A model generated the notes under the pieces. That model had not been told where the DNA came from, did no database searches, and worked only from the letters and a program-made list of their open reading frames with translations. Made by a program: the position numbers and the translations under genes. From an uncultured Mucispirillum sp. (lineage in GTDB: Bacteria > Chrysiogenota > Deferribacteres > Deferribacterales > Mucispirillaceae), in contig CAMEOC010000012.1 of NCBI GenBank assembly GCA_945929285.1, forward strand, positions 1-10,854: 10,854 bases of DNA. The letters are read 5' to 3'. This document shows, one piece after another, positions 4,630 through 10,854 of the stretch. The first letter of the stretch is position 1. The number at the start of each line of letters is the position of its first letter.

Positions 4630-5841
4630 ATGATAGGAAAAGTAAGTTATGGTGGAGTTACAACACCAACAGGGTTTAGGGCTTCTGCTGCTAATGGTGA
4701 TATTAAAGGTAAAAATTTAGAAAGAGATGACTGCGGGTTAATATTTAGTGATACCCCTTGTGTATATGCAGGTGTATTTACATCAAATGTGGTAAAAGCA
4801 GCACCTGTATTATATGATATGGAAATATTAAATAAAGGTGGCGATGTATTAGCTGTGCTTGCAAACTCTGGCAATGCCAATGCCTGCACTGGTGAAGCAG
4901 GGCTTAAAGCATGTCATCAAATTGCAGAATATTTTGCTGATGGCTTAGATATAAAACCAGAAAATATATTAATTGCCTCCACTGGTGTAATAGGCATGCC
5001 TTTACCTGTGGAGAAAATAAAAGGTATTAGGGAAGTTTTAATAGACGGTTTAGCAGATGATAAAGGCTTAGATTTTGCCAAATCTATAATGACAACAGAT
5101 ACAACAGTAAAAGAAACTGCCATATGTGTGGAAACAAAAAGCGGGCTTATAACCATAGGTGGCTGCACAAAAGGTGCCGGTATGATAGCCCCAAGCCTTC
5201 CCACCATGCTTACATTTATTACAACCGATGCTATGATAGAACAGCACCTTTTACAAAAGGTATTAAAAGAATGTGCCGAGATTACTTTTAACAGGATAAC
5301 AGTAGATGGTGATATGAGCACAAACGATTCTATAATAGTGCTTGCAAACGGCATGAGTGGAGCAATTGTTACAGAAGAAAATTACGAAGAATTTAAAGAA
5401 GGGCTTTTTTCATTAATGGACTATCTGGCAAAACAAATAGCACTAGATGGTGAAGGGGCAAGCAGAATGATAACCATTGAAGTAAAAAATGCTGCCACCA
5501 TGGAAGAAGCAAAACTATGTGCCTCAAAAATAGCAAACTCACCTCTTGTAAAAACCATGTTTACAGGCTGCGACCCAAACTGGGGCAGGCTAATGGCTTC
5601 TGCTGGGGCAAGTGGTGCTAAATTTGACCCATCTTTAACAGATATTTATTTTAATGACCTGCACTATGTGGAAAAAGGCACAATTATAGACTATGCCTTA
5701 GAAGATAAAGCCTATGAAATAATGAAAGAACTGCAGTACAGCATAACCATAGATTTACATGCAGGAAATTGTAGCACAAAATTTTACACATGTGATTTAA
5801 CTCAAGACTATATTAAAATAAATGCAGATTACAGGAGTTAA
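4630..5841 (+). CDS. argJ: Ornithine acetyltransferase / N-acetylglutamate synthase (ArgJ)
   Basis: A 403-aa enzyme that moves the acetyl group from N-acetylornithine to glutamate, recycling it in arginine synthesis. Some members also use acetyl-CoA. It is made as one chain that cuts itself in two before a Thr nucleophile. Visible blocks are ANSGNANACTG (78-88), STGVIGMPLP (117-126) with the oxyanion-hole Thr-Gly, MTTDT (154-158), KGAGMIAPS (181-189), then Thr192, FITTDA, DGDMSTND and the C-terminal CDPNWGRLMAS and INADYRS. Everything conserved is present, except that the residue before the nucleophile is Pro191 where most relatives have Ala (PT instead of AT). The length is normal. The start ATG 4630 has GGAGAG 5 bases upstream. 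Whether it is mono- or bifunctional cannot be told. Confidence 0.95.
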   Translation: MIGKVSYGGVTTPTGFRASAANGDIKGKNLERDDCGLIFSDTPCVYAGVFTSNVVKAAPVLYDMEILNKGGDVLAVLANSGNANACTGEAGLKACHQIAEYFADGLDIKPENILIASTGVIGMPLPVEKIKGIREVLIDGLADDKGLDFAKSIMTTDTTVKETAICVETKSGLITIGGCTKGAGMIAPSLPTMLTFITTDAMIEQHLLQKVLKECAEITFNRITVDGDMSTNDSIIVLANGMSGAIVTEENYEEFKEGLFSLMDYLAKQIALDGEGASRMITIEVKNAATMEEAKLCASKIANSPLVKTMFTGCDPNWGRLMASAGASGAKFDPSLTDIYFNDLHYVEKGTIIDYALEDKAYEIMKELQYSITIDLHAGNCSTKFYTCDLTQDYIKINADYRS

Positions 5842-5846
5842 TTTTT

Positions 5847-7667
5847 TTGGGTAGGCCTAGTTTTCAAATAAACTTATCAGACATATCTCAAAAACCTGGT
5901 GTTTATATGTTTATGGATATAAAGGGCAGGGTAATATATGTGGGTAAGGCAAAAAATCTGCGTAGCCGGCTTTCATCTTACTTTAATGCAGGGGTAAAAA
6001 CCATAAAAACAGAAAAAATGTTAACCCATGCAGCCAGTGTGAAAACCATTATTACAGAAAACGAAGTGGAAGCCTTTTTATTAGAAGCAAACCTTATAAA
6101 AACGGAAATGCCTAAGTATAATATTTTACTAAAGGATTCCAAAGGCTACCCTTATGTAAAATTAACATCAGAAGAATACCCTCGCCTAATATTTACTAGG
6201 CAGACTCAGGATGAAGATGCCATATATTTTGGTCCTTTTGTAAATGTGGGGGATTTAAAGCATATAATAGAAATGCTTTTAAATACTTTTCCTTTAAGAA
6301 CATGCTCTACATACAGGCTAAAAGAAGGCAAAATCTGCTTAAAATACCAGATAAAAAAATGCCCTGCCCCTTGCGAAAACTTAATAAGCCATGAAGACTA
6401 TATGAAAACTGTAAGGTCTATAAAAGAGTTTTTTAAAGGCAATATTGAAGAAGTAAAAGATATATTAACAAAGCAGATGAAAGCCTATGCTTCCAGCTTA
6501 GCTTTTGAAGAAGCAGGCAAAATTAGAGATAGAATATTATCTTTAGATAAACTTTTTTCAAAACAGTCAGTATCTAATATATCAGATGAAAGAAATATAG
6601 ATGTTTTTTATAAGCATAATATAACAGGTGTTACAGGTATAACCCAGATATTTGTGCGAAGTGGTAAAATGATAGGTGTTTCCACCCACTTTTTTGATAA
6701 TAGTGAAGATGAGCTTTTAGAACGGTTTATTATGCAGTTTTATTCAAACACAAGGCAGTTTCCTGAATATATTGCTCTTGCAGGTGATGAATATGATGAA
6801 ACCATTGAGGAAGCATTAAATGCCATGGCAGGAAAAAAGGTGCATATAAGAAAGCGTGGTATTCAAGGCTTAATAGATTTAGCAAAAAACAATGCAGAAC
6901 TGCAGACAGAAGAATACCTTAAAAAAGTAGGGGAGCGAAAAGATGTTTCAAAGGCTTTGGCAGAGCTTATAGGAATGGAAAAAGTAGCAAGAGTAGAGTG
7001 TGTAGATATTTCCCATTTAGGTGGCAATCATACAGTAGGTGTATCTGTGGCAGCAGTTAATGGCGAGCTTGCAAAACAATATTATAGAAAATATAAAATA
7101 AAAACAGCAGGAAATGATGATTTTCAGTCCATGTGTGAGCTGTTTTCAAGAAAAGGTGAAAATATAGCAGAAGGCAGTGAAGAACAGGCAGATTTATATA
7201 TAATAGATGGCGGTATAGGTCAGCTAAATTCTGCATTAAAAGCAGCAGAACTTTCAGGTATAACAGCCCCTTTTATATCCATTAGTAAAAGCAGGTCTCT
7301 TCGCCCACAAAAACATGAGTTTGAAAATACCATAGAACAAATACACCTGCCAAATAGGAAAAACCCTGTAATATTTAGGAAAAACGACCCATTACTTCAC
7401 TTTATACAGCACTTGCGAGATGAAAGCCACAGGTTTGCCATAACTTATTCTAGAAGCCTGGCTTTAAAAAATATAACAAAATCACCACTTTTACAAATTG
7501 AAGGAATGGGTGAAAAAAGATTAAAACAGCTTTTGACAGCCATACCAGATATCCACAGCCGAAAAGACTTATCGGTAGATATTATTAAGGAACAGGGCAG
7601 GCTTTCCAAAGAACTTGCAGAAAAAGTTTACCAGTTTATTATACAGGAAAATTCTAATAATAAATAA
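5847..7667 (+). CDS. uvrC: Excinuclease ABC subunit C
   Basis: A 606-aa nuclease that makes both cuts around a lesion after UvrA/UvrB loading in nucleotide excision repair. Domains in order: GIY-YIG nuclease with PGVYMF (17-22) and IYVGKAKNLRSRLSSYF (30-46); a Cys cluster C153, C164, C172, C176, matching the four Cys that hold an iron-sulfur cluster in UvrC; a UVR helix pair at about 205-240 that contacts UvrB; the RNase H-like half with DISH (Asp387), IDGGIGQLNS (Asp454) and RDESHRFA (His528), the expected catalytic triad; and a C-terminal HhH region, SPLLQIEGMGEKRLKQLL. The start is TTG at 5847, 5 bases after the argJ stop. AGGAG (5833-5837) in the argJ end sits 9 bases upstream, and the GIY-YIG fold needs this N-terminus. 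It is probably co-transcribed with argJ, with translational coupling likely. Confidence 0.96.
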   Translation: MGRPSFQINLSDISQKPGVYMFMDIKGRVIYVGKAKNLRSRLSSYFNAGVKTIKTEKMLTHAASVKTIITENEVEAFLLEANLIKTEMPKYNILLKDSKGYPYVKLTSEEYPRLIFTRQTQDEDAIYFGPFVNVGDLKHIIEMLLNTFPLRTCSTYRLKEGKICLKYQIKKCPAPCENLISHEDYMKTVRSIKEFFKGNIEEVKDILTKQMKAYASSLAFEEAGKIRDRILSLDKLFSKQSVSNISDERNIDVFYKHNITGVTGITQIFVRSGKMIGVSTHFFDNSEDELLERFIMQFYSNTRQFPEYIALAGDEYDETIEEALNAMAGKKVHIRKRGIQGLIDLAKNNAELQTEEYLKKVGERKDVSKALAELIGMEKVARVECVDISHLGGNHTVGVSVAAVNGELAKQYYRKYKIKTAGNDDFQSMCELFSRKGENIAEGSEEQADLYIIDGGIGQLNSALKAAELSGITAPFISISKSRSLRPQKHEFENTIEQIHLPNRKNPVIFRKNDPLLHFIQHLRDESHRFAITYSRSLALKNITKSPLLQIEGMGEKRLKQLLTAIPDIHSRKDLSVDIIKEQGRLSKELAEKVYQFIIQENSNNK

Positions 7668-7706
7668 CAATGTTATATTTTATTAAAAAATTTATTGACA
7701 TTGTTA
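7665..7706. repeat. Inverted repeat from uvrC stop to the PAS gene -35
   Basis: TAACAATGT (7665-7673) is the exact complement of ACATTGTTA (7698-7706). The stem can grow by a G-U and an A-T pair, around a loop of about 20 nt. It begins at the uvrC stop codon and ends inside the TTGACA of the next gene. There is no T-tract behind it, so it is a weak terminator candidate. It may be a regulatory site. Confidence 0.4.
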
Positions 7707-7734
7707 AATTTAGCATGTAATCTAGTACATTACA
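7695..7734 (+). promoter_or_regulatory. Promoter and palindromic site of the PAS chemoreceptor gene
   Basis: A perfect TTGACA (7695-7700) is followed after 17 bases by TAATCT (7718-7723), a weak -10. Over the -10 and start region lies the inverted repeat TGTAAT (7716-7721), 7-base spacer, ATTACA (7729-7734), a 19-bp site typical in size for a dimeric regulator. With a -35 this good and a poor -10, the promoter may depend on regulation. Confidence 0.5.
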
Positions 7735-7774
7735 CATCTTATTTATCTTAAATAATATATTATATGGGGGGCCT

Positions 7775-9139
7775 ATGTTTGGTAGTGGTGCTTATAAAGA
7801 AAAAATTCTAGATGATATTATAAACATCTTAAAAGAAGTAAAAAAGTCTGGCACACCTGATGCAGTAGAAAAAAACAAACAACTTTTCCTTGGTAAATAT
7901 TCAGAAATACCTACCTTACTTTCAAGTATATTACAAGAATTTGAGAGCAAAAACACAGGCATAAGCCATGAGCAGATAGAAAGCATACAAGCAGAAATGA
8001 AAGCAGAAATGCAGGAACAGTGCATGCATTTAGAAGAGCAGACTTTAATGGTGGAATCATCTAACGATGGTTTATGGTATATGCACTACCCAAAAGATGG
8101 CAATGTAAATATAGATACTCCATTTATGTGGTCTGATAAATTTCGCAGAATGCTAGGCTATGAAAATACAAAAGATTTTCCAAATGTGCTTGGTAGCTGG
8201 TCATTAAAGCTGCACCCTTCAGACCATGATGCTATTTTTGCAGCCTTTGGTGCATCTTTAGCAGATAAAACAGGTAAAACCCCATACGATGTAACATGCC
8301 GTTTAAAATTAAAAAGTGGCGAATATAAATGGTATAAAGTAACAGGCACAGTTAAAAGAGATGAATACGGCAACCCATTAATGATAGGTGGTTCTTTAAC
8401 AGATATTGATGATGATGTAAAAAATAAAGTTGAGCTTGAAAAAACCATGGTTCGTTTTGATTACTCTCAAGATATGGTAAGCGATGGCGTTTGGAGTGCC
8501 CGTCTTTATGAAAAATCCCGCAATATTAAAGACAGTCAAAATAGGTTTTGGTGGTCTATGCGTTTTAAAGAGCTTTTAGGCTATAATGCCAATGATACAT
8601 TAGAAAATAATGTAAAAACACTACTAGGTGTTATCCATAGAGATGATGTTGATGCAGTGGAAAAAGCCTTTGATGACCTTTTAAATAGTAAAGATTTACA
8701 GCATTATTTTGATATGGAAATAAGAATGAAAGTAGGGGAAAACAGCTCGTATGAATGGTTTCGCCTGCAGTGCAAACGCCAAAGTGATGCAGAAGGAAAC
8801 CCACTGCGTATTATAGGTGTTTTAAGTAATATTGAATCTTTAAAAACTCAAGCAAGGATACGGGAAATAGAGCAGTCTCAGGCAGAACTTGCCAGTAAAA
8901 ACTTAAATGATATTACAAGTATTATTAAAGTTATTGATGATATTGCAAACCAAACAAACCTGCTGGCATTAAATGCAGCTATTGAGGCAGCTCGTGCAGG
9001 GGAGCATGGCAGGGGCTTTGCAGTGGTTGCAGATGAAGTGAGAAAGTTAGCTGAAAAAACAGCAGCTTCCACAAAACAAATTAATGAAATGCTTCAGGAA
9101 AACAACAGGCTTTCAGAACAGCTTGCCAATAAAATGTAA
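7775..9139 (+). CDS. Soluble PAS-PAS protein with a short chemoreceptor signalling tip
   Basis: A 454-aa protein with no signal peptide, membrane segment or HAMP, so it is probably cytoplasmic. Residues 1-90 are mostly charged helix. Two PAS_3-type domains follow at about 92-212 and 228-355. Both start with a DGxW motif ([19 protein letters not shown]), then F..LLGY and a PAC-like end ([28 protein letters not shown]). After a helix comes the methyl-accepting chemotaxis signature [16 protein letters not shown] and [18 protein letters not shown] (about 394-430). Only about 40 residues flank the tip on each side, so the coiled-coil hairpin is very short compared with usual receptors. It probably senses a cytoplasmic or redox cue and signals to CheA/CheW or to other receptors; no cofactor residue is recognisable. 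The start ATG 7775 has only a G-run as ribosome site. It lies downstream of uvrC but has its own promoter. Confidence 0.85.
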   Translation: MFGSGAYKEKILDDIINILKEVKKSGTPDAVEKNKQLFLGKYSEIPTLLSSILQEFESKNTGISHEQIESIQAEMKAEMQEQCMHLEEQTLMVESSNDGLWYMHYPKDGNVNIDTPFMWSDKFRRMLGYENTKDFPNVLGSWSLKLHPSDHDAIFAAFGASLADKTGKTPYDVTCRLKLKSGEYKWYKVTGTVKRDEYGNPLMIGGSLTDIDDDVKNKVELEKTMVRFDYSQDMVSDGVWSARLYEKSRNIKDSQNRFWWSMRFKELLGYNANDTLENNVKTLLGVIHRDDVDAVEKAFDDLLNSKDLQHYFDMEIRMKVGENSSYEWFRLQCKRQSDAEGNPLRIIGVLSNIESLKTQARIREIEQSQAELASKNLNDITSIIKVIDDIANQTNLLALNAAIEAARAGEHGRGFAVVADEVRKLAEKTAASTKQINEMLQENNRLSEQLANKM

Positions 9140-9161
9140 TTAATATTTAATAACCATAAAA

Positions 9162-9195
9162 AAAGCCTAGTATTTTATACTAGGCTTTATTTTTT
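9162..9195. terminator. Bidirectional terminator between convergent PAS and DUF362 genes
   Basis: AAAGCCTAGTAT (9162-9173) pairs perfectly over 12 bases with ATACTAGGCTTT (9177-9188) around a TTT loop. T-rich DNA follows on the plus strand (ATTTTTTAT, from 9189), and A-rich DNA (9158-9164) gives the minus strand a T-tract. It serves both the gene ending at 9139 and the gene ending at 9215. Confidence 0.9.
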
Positions 9196-9214
9196 ATAAA
9201 AAGTATAATCTAAT

Positions 9215-10279
9215 CTATTTTATGGTTTCTAGTTTATATTCCACACTACCAAAACCTATTTTTTTAGCATGGGCAAAGCTATCTTGTGGGTTTAGATGAG
9301 GCCAGCTTTCTTGAAATACATCTTTTCCAGCTGTTTTGCATACTAAATCATAACTTGCTTTATCAACAGCCACAGGGTCTGTGGAAGCCATAAAGCCTAA
9401 ATCGTGAATAAGTGGAGCATCGTTTCCACCGTGGCAGTCGCAGGCTGGCACAATAGAAGTAAGCACATTTACATATACCACTTCTTTAAAATGGTTATGA
9501 ACTGCTGCTGCATACTCTACTATTTTTTGCTGCAAAGTATCACAAGCCACATTAAAATCTGTGCTTATAGCATGTTCTGGGCATGCAGAAATACACATAG
9601 CACAACCTACACATTTATCTCCAATTGTAGCATGTTTTGAAATGGTAATAGCACCTGCATCGCAAGCCATTTTACATCTGCCACAGGCAGTGCATAAGTG
9701 TGGGTTTACCACAGGGCGAACGCTTGAGTGCATTTCATTTTTACCTGCACGGCTGGCACAACCCATAGCAAGGTTTTTCATAGCACCACCAAAGCCTGTC
9801 ATTTCATGGCCTTTAAAGTGGCTTATTACAAACAATTTATCTGCACTGGCAATAGCTGCTGCTATTTTTGCATCTTTATATATCTGCCCATTAGGCACAG
9901 CAAGGGGAGTATAAAGCTCACCTTTTAAGCCGTCTGCAATTATTATTGGAGTTTGCAGTGTAGAATAACCAAAGCCGTTAAGGTTTGCATTATGAAGATG
10001 GTCCACAGAGTTTGTTCTCATACCCACATATAAAGTATTTGTATCAGTTAAAAATGGTTTTGCACCAATCCTGTTTAATGTTTCTAATATAGGGCGAAGA
10101 TAAATTGGGCGTAAAAAAGCAGTATTGCCGTATTCCCCAAAGTGAAGTTTTACAGCAGTAATATCATTTTTACCGTATATATTTGCAGCACCGCATTTAT
10201 TAATAAGTTTTTTAATCTTATTAAGGGGCGACTGATTCATATTACAAACCATACTAGAATAATACACATTAGCATCCAT
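9215..10279 (-). CDS. DUF362 protein with two [4Fe-4S] ferredoxin motifs
   Basis: A 354-aa cytoplasmic protein. The N-terminal half is DUF362: DITAVKLHFGE (39-49), FLTDTNTLY, ISHFKGHEMTGFGGAMKNLAMGCASRAGK split over about 152-180. A two-cluster ferredoxin insert follows, with CTACGRCKMAC (Cys196, 199, 202, 206) and CVGCAMCISACP (Cys223, 226, 229, 233). The C-terminal part returns to DUF362 with CDCHGGNDAP and FMASTDPVAVDKASYDLV. In the first motif the residue after the last Cys is Asp instead of Pro. The protein probably carries two [4Fe-4S] clusters and transfers electrons; the substrate is not known. It fits anaerobic life. The start ATG 10279 has GAGGT 7 bases upstream, and the promoter TTGATA, 17 bases, TATATT lies just beyond. 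It is monocistronic and divergent from the IclR-type gene. Confidence 0.9.
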   Translation of the reverse strand: MDANVYYSSMVCNMNQSPLNKIKKLINKCGAANIYGKNDITAVKLHFGEYGNTAFLRPIYLRPILETLNRIGAKPFLTDTNTLYVGMRTNSVDHLHNANLNGFGYSTLQTPIIIADGLKGELYTPLAVPNGQIYKDAKIAAAIASADKLFVISHFKGHEMTGFGGAMKNLAMGCASRAGKNEMHSSVRPVVNPHLCTACGRCKMACDAGAITISKHATIGDKCVGCAMCISACPEHAISTDFNVACDTLQQKIVEYAAAVHNHFKEVVYVNVLTSIVPACDCHGGNDAPLIHDLGFMASTDPVAVDKASYDLVCKTAGKDVFQESWPHLNPQDSFAHAKKIGFGSVEYKLETIK

Positions 10280-10319
10280 AATTCAAACCTCATATTTTTG
10301 CACGATTTTTATAGGCTTT

Positions 10320-10348
10320 AATATACCAACGAATTATAAAAATATCAA
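10320..10348 (-). promoter_or_regulatory. Promoter of the DUF362 gene
   Basis: On the minus strand TTGATA (10348-10343) is followed after 17 bases by TATATT (10325-10320), five of six at each box. The start would be near 10313, leaving a leader of about 34 bases. An 18-bp palindrome, AAAAATAT (10338-10345), CA, ATATTTTT (10348-10355), covers the -35 box, so a regulator bound there could block it. Confidence 0.6.
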
Positions 10349-10372
10349 TATTTTTTCATAATACCATTAAAT

Positions 10373-10391
10373 AAATAAGATATTCTTATTT
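10373..10391. repeat. Palindrome in the IclR/DUF362 divergent region
   Basis: AAATAAGA (10373-10380) and TCTTATTT (10384-10391) are exact inverted arms with a TAT spacer, 19 bp in all. It lies 24 bases upstream of the IclR-gene TTGACA and 25 bases behind the DUF362 -35. IclR-type regulators often bind such palindromes in divergent regions, so autoregulation is plausible. It is inferred only from position. Confidence 0.45.
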
Positions 10392-10414
10392 TAATAATTT
10401 TTATTGATTTGCTC

Positions 10415-10449
10415 TTGACAAAATAAGTATAAAAATAATATGATATAAT
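10415..10449 (+). promoter_or_regulatory. Promoter of the IclR-family gene
   Basis: TTGACA (10415-10420) is followed after 18 bases by TATGAT (10439-10444). Overlapping it is TGATATAAT (10441-10449), a perfect extended -10 (TGn plus TATAAT) that would not need a -35. One of the two is probably the real -10. Confidence 0.6.
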
Positions 10450-10492
10450 CATAAAATATTGTTTTAAAATTAATATTTTTTTGGGAGGTTAT

Positions 10493-10854
10493 ATGCGAGT
10501 AGAAAAAGGTAAAGTAAAGCGTGAAAAATCTGAATATGCTGTTCAGGCAGTTAGTAATGCCATAGATATTTTAGAGCTTTTAGGCAACTGCGAACATGAA
10601 CTTTCCATGAGTGAAATAGTTTCTACTTTAGAGCTTACAAAAAGTAATGTTAATAAGCTTTTAGCAAATTTAGAAAGGTTTGGTTATGTGGAGCATAATA
10701 AATATACAGGCAACTTTCGTCTAGGGGTTAAAACCTTTCAAATATCACAGGCTTATATTAATAAATTAAACTTAATTGATATTTCAAATCAGGTTTTAAA
10801 TAATTTAAAAACAACCCTTAATGAATCTACATATATTGGTGTGCTGCGTCATGG
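10493..10854 (+). CDS. IclR-family transcriptional regulator, N-terminal part (3' end outside the window)
   Basis: The first 120 codons of a DNA-binding regulator of the IclR family. After a short basic tail comes AVQAVSNAIDILELLG (16-31), the classic start of the IclR winged helix-turn-helix, then LSMSEIVSTLELTKSNVNKLLANLERFGYV (about 37-66) with the recognition helix, and NFRLGVKTFQIS (74-85), the wing-to-linker part. The ligand-binding domain starts near residue 95 and is cut by the window end. IclR proteins repress or activate catabolic genes, usually their neighbours, and often themselves. ATG 10493 has GGGAGG 4-5 bases upstream. The gene is divergent from the DUF362 gene across a region with palindromes, so it may control itself and/or that gene. 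Its effector cannot be told. Confidence 0.9.
   Translation, partial: MRVEKGKVKREKSEYAVQAVSNAIDILELLGNCEHELSMSEIVSTLELTKSNVNKLLANLERFGYVEHNKYTGNFRLGVKTFQISQAYINKLNLIDISNQVLNNLKTTLNESTYIGVLRH

Noticed and set aside
4917..5354. 145-codon minus-strand frame inside argJ
   Set aside because: It lies wholly inside argJ, which has all family motifs; the frame is a by-product of codon use.
9561..9914. 117-codon plus-strand frame inside the DUF362 gene
   Set aside because: It is opposite the conserved ferredoxin region and has no ribosome site of its own.
1..10854. CRISPR array, tRNA, rRNA or insertion sequence
   Set aside because: No regular repeat-spacer unit, no cloverleaf with CCA-like end, no rRNA-like stretch and no transposase were seen by eye.

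Overview
The window is an AT-rich stretch of a bacterial chromosome. It looks like a motile, probably anaerobic, Gram-negative-type organism: it has a flagellin, a FlaG-like protein, a short cytoplasmic PAS chemoreceptor and a ferredoxin-type DUF362 protein. The low GC, heavy use of ATA/TTA/AGG codons and this gene mix would fit a low-GC member of the Deferribacterota such as Mucispirillum, but that is inference from style; no marker gene here settles it.

Layout. (1) 1-387 is the 3' end of a flagellin gene, followed by an approximately 200-nt structured 3' region that ends in a good intrinsic terminator at 554-586. (2) 631-1580, minus strand: a two-gene operon with an ATGA overlap, made of a Panacea/SocA-like (DUF4065) protein and a 139-aa partner with a PemK/MazF-like look. 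This is the best candidate for an accessory toxin-antitoxin system. It has its own promoter and a 14-bp direct repeat that could be its operator. (3) 1652-1780 is a GC-richer foldable non-coding patch, followed by a FlaG-like gene on the minus strand (1831-2367). (4) 2368-2916 is a 549-bp gene-free stretch full of inverted repeats. It holds a strong minus-strand promoter and, about 70 nt downstream, a strong minus-strand terminator, which suggests a small RNA or an attenuated leader. (5) 2917-3494: a single-domain rhodanese and a DUF167/YggU gene, convergent, sharing a CTAG as both stop codons. (6) 3608-7667: argC-argJ-uvrC, tightly spaced on the plus strand. This joins two arginine biosynthesis steps (acetylglutamyl-phosphate reduction and the acetyl-recycling ornithine acetyltransferase) to the nucleotide excision repair nuclease. 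(7) 7775-9139: a soluble PAS-PAS protein with an unusually short chemoreceptor signalling tip. It converges on (8) a DUF362 protein with two [4Fe-4S] ferredoxin motifs (9215-10279, minus), with a 12-bp-stem bidirectional terminator between them. (9) 10493 to the end is the N-terminal part of an IclR-family regulator, divergent from DUF362 across a 213-bp region with promoters and palindromes.

Most genes are ordinary housekeeping or motility genes. The regions worth a second look are the Panacea pair between flagellin and flaG, the promoter-terminator-palindrome cluster at 2713-2853, the structured non-coding stretches at 394-586, 1652-1780 and 2450-2670, and the atypical chemoreceptor. All structures were found by eye; no folding, homology search or expression data were available.
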